Shown: one piece after another, positions 62,015 to 64,000 of the stretch
How positions within the stretch are numbered: the first letter of the stretch is position 1
How the letters are laid out: every line of letters starts with the position of its first letter
Assembly (NCBI RefSeq): GCF_900103195.1
Contig: NZ_FMWU01000001.1
Coordinates: forward strand, 186,001-250,000
Length of the DNA: 64,000 nucleotides
Source of the DNA: Methylobacterium sp. UNC378MF
GTDB taxonomy: Bacteria > Pseudomonadota > Alphaproteobacteria > Rhizobiales > Beijerinckiaceae
Reading direction: 5' to 3'
Program-made: the position numbers and the translations under genes
Notes under the pieces: model-generated
The model's input: the letters and a program-made list of their open reading frames with translations, nothing else
Told to the model about the DNA's origin: nothing
Database searches by the model: none

Positions 62015-62191
62015 TGCAGAATCCTCAACGGCCTTCCGAAGGATCCTGCGTCGACAAGCCGACGCTCCGTCGGCAAGGATGGTCGGCGGGCCGCAGGGAC
62101 GCGTCGCGGAGCCGGTCACCAGTCGCATGAAATGGGCCCCCGTGCAGACCAGACTTGAACTAGCGCCGCCGGGCACCGTCAGAGCTTGAGG

Positions 62192-63382
62192 ATGGGGGAA
62201 CGTTCCACGACCGGGCTGTTCCGCCCCGGCGTCGATCCGCTGGGCTCGGCCTTCGCTGTCCTGCTGGCACTGAGCCTGCTCATCCTGCCGCTGATGACGA
62301 CCCGACCGAACAGGATCGCGGCCGGCTCCGGGCTCACCGCTTGGTCGGCGCTTCCGCTCGGCGAGGCGCTTCTCCTCGGGGGCATCGTCGCCGTCGCCCT
62401 GCCGCTCCTGGCCCTGCGAGCGGCACCGCTCCTGCGCCTCGTCGCCGCCGCCGCAACGCTGCTTCTGCTCGGCCTCGCGGCCGGCTGGGCGGCCGACCAT
62501 TTGACCGCGCCGGGCGACCGCTACGGCCGGGTCTCGCCGGATGCGGGCTGGTGGTTGGCCTTCGTGACGGCGGCCCTCGCCGTCGGCGACGGGCTGGCGC
62601 GGCTGCGGCCGGGACCGGTCCTGCGGATCGCTCTGCTGGCGTCGTTAACGACGGTGACGGGGCTCGCCCTGCGAGCCGGGTTCTGGAACAACCTCTCGGT
62701 CCTGCGGGAATATGCCAGCCGCTCCGACACGTTCGGCCGGGAGTTGCGGACCCATGCGGGACTTGCCCTGGCCTCGGTGGCGGCCGCCGCCGCTCTGGGC
62801 ATCCCGGCGGCCATCCTGGGCCGCCCGGTCCCGCCGCTGCGGACCGGCCTGCTCGCCACCCTCAACGTCGTGCAGACCATCCCGTCCATGGCGCTGTTCG
62901 GGATGCTGATCGCGCCGCTCGCCTGGATCGGCCGGGAGATTCCGGGCGCGGCCGCCCTCGGCATCGCGGGGATCGGCGCCGCACCAGCCTTCGTGGCGCT
63001 TCTGGCCTATGCGCTCCTGCCCGTGGCCGCAGCGACCGTCACCGGCCTCGACGCCGTGCCCTGGCGGGTGCGCGACGCCGCCCGGGGCGTCGGCATGACC
63101 GCGCGGCAGCGGCTGTTCCAGGTGGAGCTGCCCCTCGCCCTCCCGGCGATCCTGACGGGAATCCGGATCGTCCTCGTCCAGAATATCGGGCTCGCGGTGA
63201 TCGCGGGGCTCGTGGGCGGCGGCGGCCTCGGCGTGTTCGTCTTTCAGGGCATCAGCCAGAATGCGGGCGATCTCGTCCTGCTCGGCGCGCTGCCGACCGT
63301 CGCCATGGCGACCGGCGCCGCCGTGCTGCTCGACGCGGTCATCGACCTGAGCCGCGGCCACGCGGCGGAGCGGATTCCATGA
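62192..63382 (+). CDS. osmoprotectant ABC transporter permease, YehY/OpuB type
   Basis: A 396-residue permease with about ten membrane helices. The N-terminal half is a non-conserved multi-helix region, and the C-terminal half is the transport domain with 'TLNVVQTIPSMALFGMLIAPL' and the EAA loop 'VRDAARGVGMTARQRLFQVELPLALPAI', then 'VIAGLVGGGGLGVFVFQGI'. This two-part layout is that of YehY. The ATG at 62192 or TTG at 62186 may start it. It overlaps the ATPase gene by four bases. Confidence 0.9.
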   Translation: MGERSTTGLFRPGVDPLGSAFAVLLALSLLILPLMTTRPNRIAAGSGLTAWSALPLGEALLLGGIVAVALPLLALRAAPLLRLVAAAATLLLLGLAAGWAADHLTAPGDRYGRVSPDAGWWLAFVTAALAVGDGLARLRPGPVLRIALLASLTTVTGLALRAGFWNNLSVLREYASRSDTFGRELRTHAGLALASVAAAAALGIPAAILGRPVPPLRTGLLATLNVVQTIPSMALFGMLIAPLAWIGREIPGAAALGIAGIGAAPAFVALLAYALLPVAAATVTGLDAVPWRVRDAARGVGMTARQRLFQVELPLALPAILTGIRIVLVQNIGLAVIAGLVGGGGLGVFVFQGISQNAGDLVLLGALPTVAMATGAAVLLDAVIDLSRGHAAERIP

Positions 63383-64000
63383 TCGATCTCGCCGAGGTGA
63401 GCCGCGTCTTCGACGGGCGCGCGGTCGTGGCGGGCGTCACCCTGCGGGTCGAGGCCGGGACGATCCTGACGGTGGTCGGCACCTCGGGATCGGGCAAGAC
63501 GACCCTGTTGCGGATGATCAACCGCCTGATCGAGCCGAGCGCCGGCACGATCCGGATTGCGGGCCGGGACATCCGGGAGGTGCCCCCACATCGCCTGCGG
63601 CGCGGGATCGGCTACGCTATCCAGGGACACGGGCTGTTCCCCCACCGCACGGTCGCGGAGAACATCGCGGTGGTGCCGAACCTCATCGGCTGGGCGCGCG
63701 GGCGGATCGCCGCCCGGGTCGATGAACTCCTCGGCCTGTTCAACCTCGATCCGGCGATCTACCGGGACCGCCTGCCGGCGGCGCTCTCGGGGGGCGAGCA
63801 GCAGCGGATTGGCGTCGCCCGGGCGCTCGCAGCCGAGCCGCCGATTCTGCTGATGGACGAGCCCTTCGGCGCCCTCGATCCGATCATCCGCAGCCGGGCG
63901 CAGGAGGATCTGCTGGCGATCCAGAAGCGATACGGAACCACGATCGTGCTGGTGACCCACGACATGAACGAGGCCCTGCACCTGGGCCACCGGATCGCCG
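63379..64000 (+). CDS. osmoprotectant ABC transporter ATP-binding protein, YehX/OpuA type (cut by the right edge)
   Basis: The first 207 residues of an ABC ATPase. Walker A is 'GTSGSGKTTLLRMINRLIEP', the Q-loop is in 'GYAIQGHGLFPHRTVAENI', the signature is 'LSGGEQQRIGVARAL', Walker B is 'ILLMDEPFGALDP' and the switch His is in 'LVTHDMNEAL'. The C-terminus, normally with CBS or short regulatory domains, lies beyond the edge. The ATG overlaps the permease stop (ATGA). Confidence 0.92.
   Translation, partial: MIDLAEVSRVFDGRAVVAGVTLRVEAGTILTVVGTSGSGKTTLLRMINRLIEPSAGTIRIAGRDIREVPPHRLRRGIGYAIQGHGLFPHRTVAENIAVVPNLIGWARGRIAARVDELLGLFNLDPAIYRDRLPAALSGGEQQRIGVARALAAEPPILLMDEPFGALDPIIRSRAQEDLLAIQKRYGTTIVLVTHDMNEALHLGHRIA

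Noticed and set aside
1..64000. CRISPR array, rRNA, riboswitch or prophage
   Set aside because: No regularly spaced direct repeats, conserved RNA sequence, known riboswitch core or phage structural genes were seen on either strand.

Overview
The window is a GC-rich chromosomal segment from an alphaproteobacterium, most likely a Methylobacterium-type member of the Hyphomicrobiales. That placement is inferred from gene content and codon use: a Ros/MucR-type regulator, cyanide-insensitive type cytochrome bd, argJ linked to mutT, an EgtD-like enzyme, many GTG/TTG starts and many very small exported proteins. No rRNA, tRNA, CRISPR array, intact insertion sequence or replication origin was seen. 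Both ends cut a gene: an AsmA-family protein at the left, an osmoprotectant ABC ATPase at the right.

Layout. 1-3.3 kb: AsmA-like protein and a methyl-accepting chemotaxis protein. 4-9.3 kb: an organosulfur module (SfnB/DszC-like flavoprotein, sulfonate-type periplasmic binding protein and two FMN-dependent LLM monooxygenases). 9.7-10.9 kb: an AT-rich insert with a 2-oxoglutarate/Fe(II) oxygenase. 11-18.7 kb: housekeeping genes (SRPBCC protein, UvrD-like helicase, PhoH ATPase, UbiK-like factor, YbjN-like protein, ProC, TetR-type regulator). 18.7-22.6 kb: a decayed chemoreceptor, a degenerate receiver protein, then argJ-DUF541-mutT. 22.6-24.3 kb: a REP-like palindrome, an IS5-type transposase remnant and a second AT-rich insert with a secreted trypsin-like protease plus a proline-rich protein. 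25-30.4 kb: oxidoreductase, DoxX, hydrolase and ring-cleaving dioxygenase genes, with LysR and GntR regulators. 30.4-33.6 kb: the cytochrome bd operon with its GbsR/MarR-type regulator. 33.8-38.6 kb: aminotransferase, DapA-family aldolase and a polar amino-acid ABC transporter. 38.6-45.1 kb: membrane proteins (DUF2243, OPT transporter, paired YdcZ-like proteins, a DUF305 fusion) and an SDR. 45-47.7 kb: a three-gene operon of a YqcI/YcgG (GntA-type) putative heme N-hydroxylase, an N-methyltransferase-like protein and an EgtD-like methyltransferase. 48-57.8 kb: a run of small or lightly characterised genes, a CDP-diacylglycerol pyrophosphatase, VanZ-like protein, a cysteine-free MucR homologue and a PAP2 phosphatase. 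57.9-64 kb: SDR, SelO, and an osmoprotectant ABC transporter (binding protein, permease, ATPase).

The best candidate for an undescribed system is the 45-47.7 kb operon, which pairs a putative amino-acid N-hydroxylase with two methyltransferases. Its EgtD-like member differs from mycobacterial EgtD at positions known to set substrate choice. Other notable items are three dispersed REP-like palindromes, the protease/proline-rich pair on AT-rich DNA, and clear dyad operators before the GntR gene, between the LysR gene and its neighbour, and before the cytochrome bd operon.
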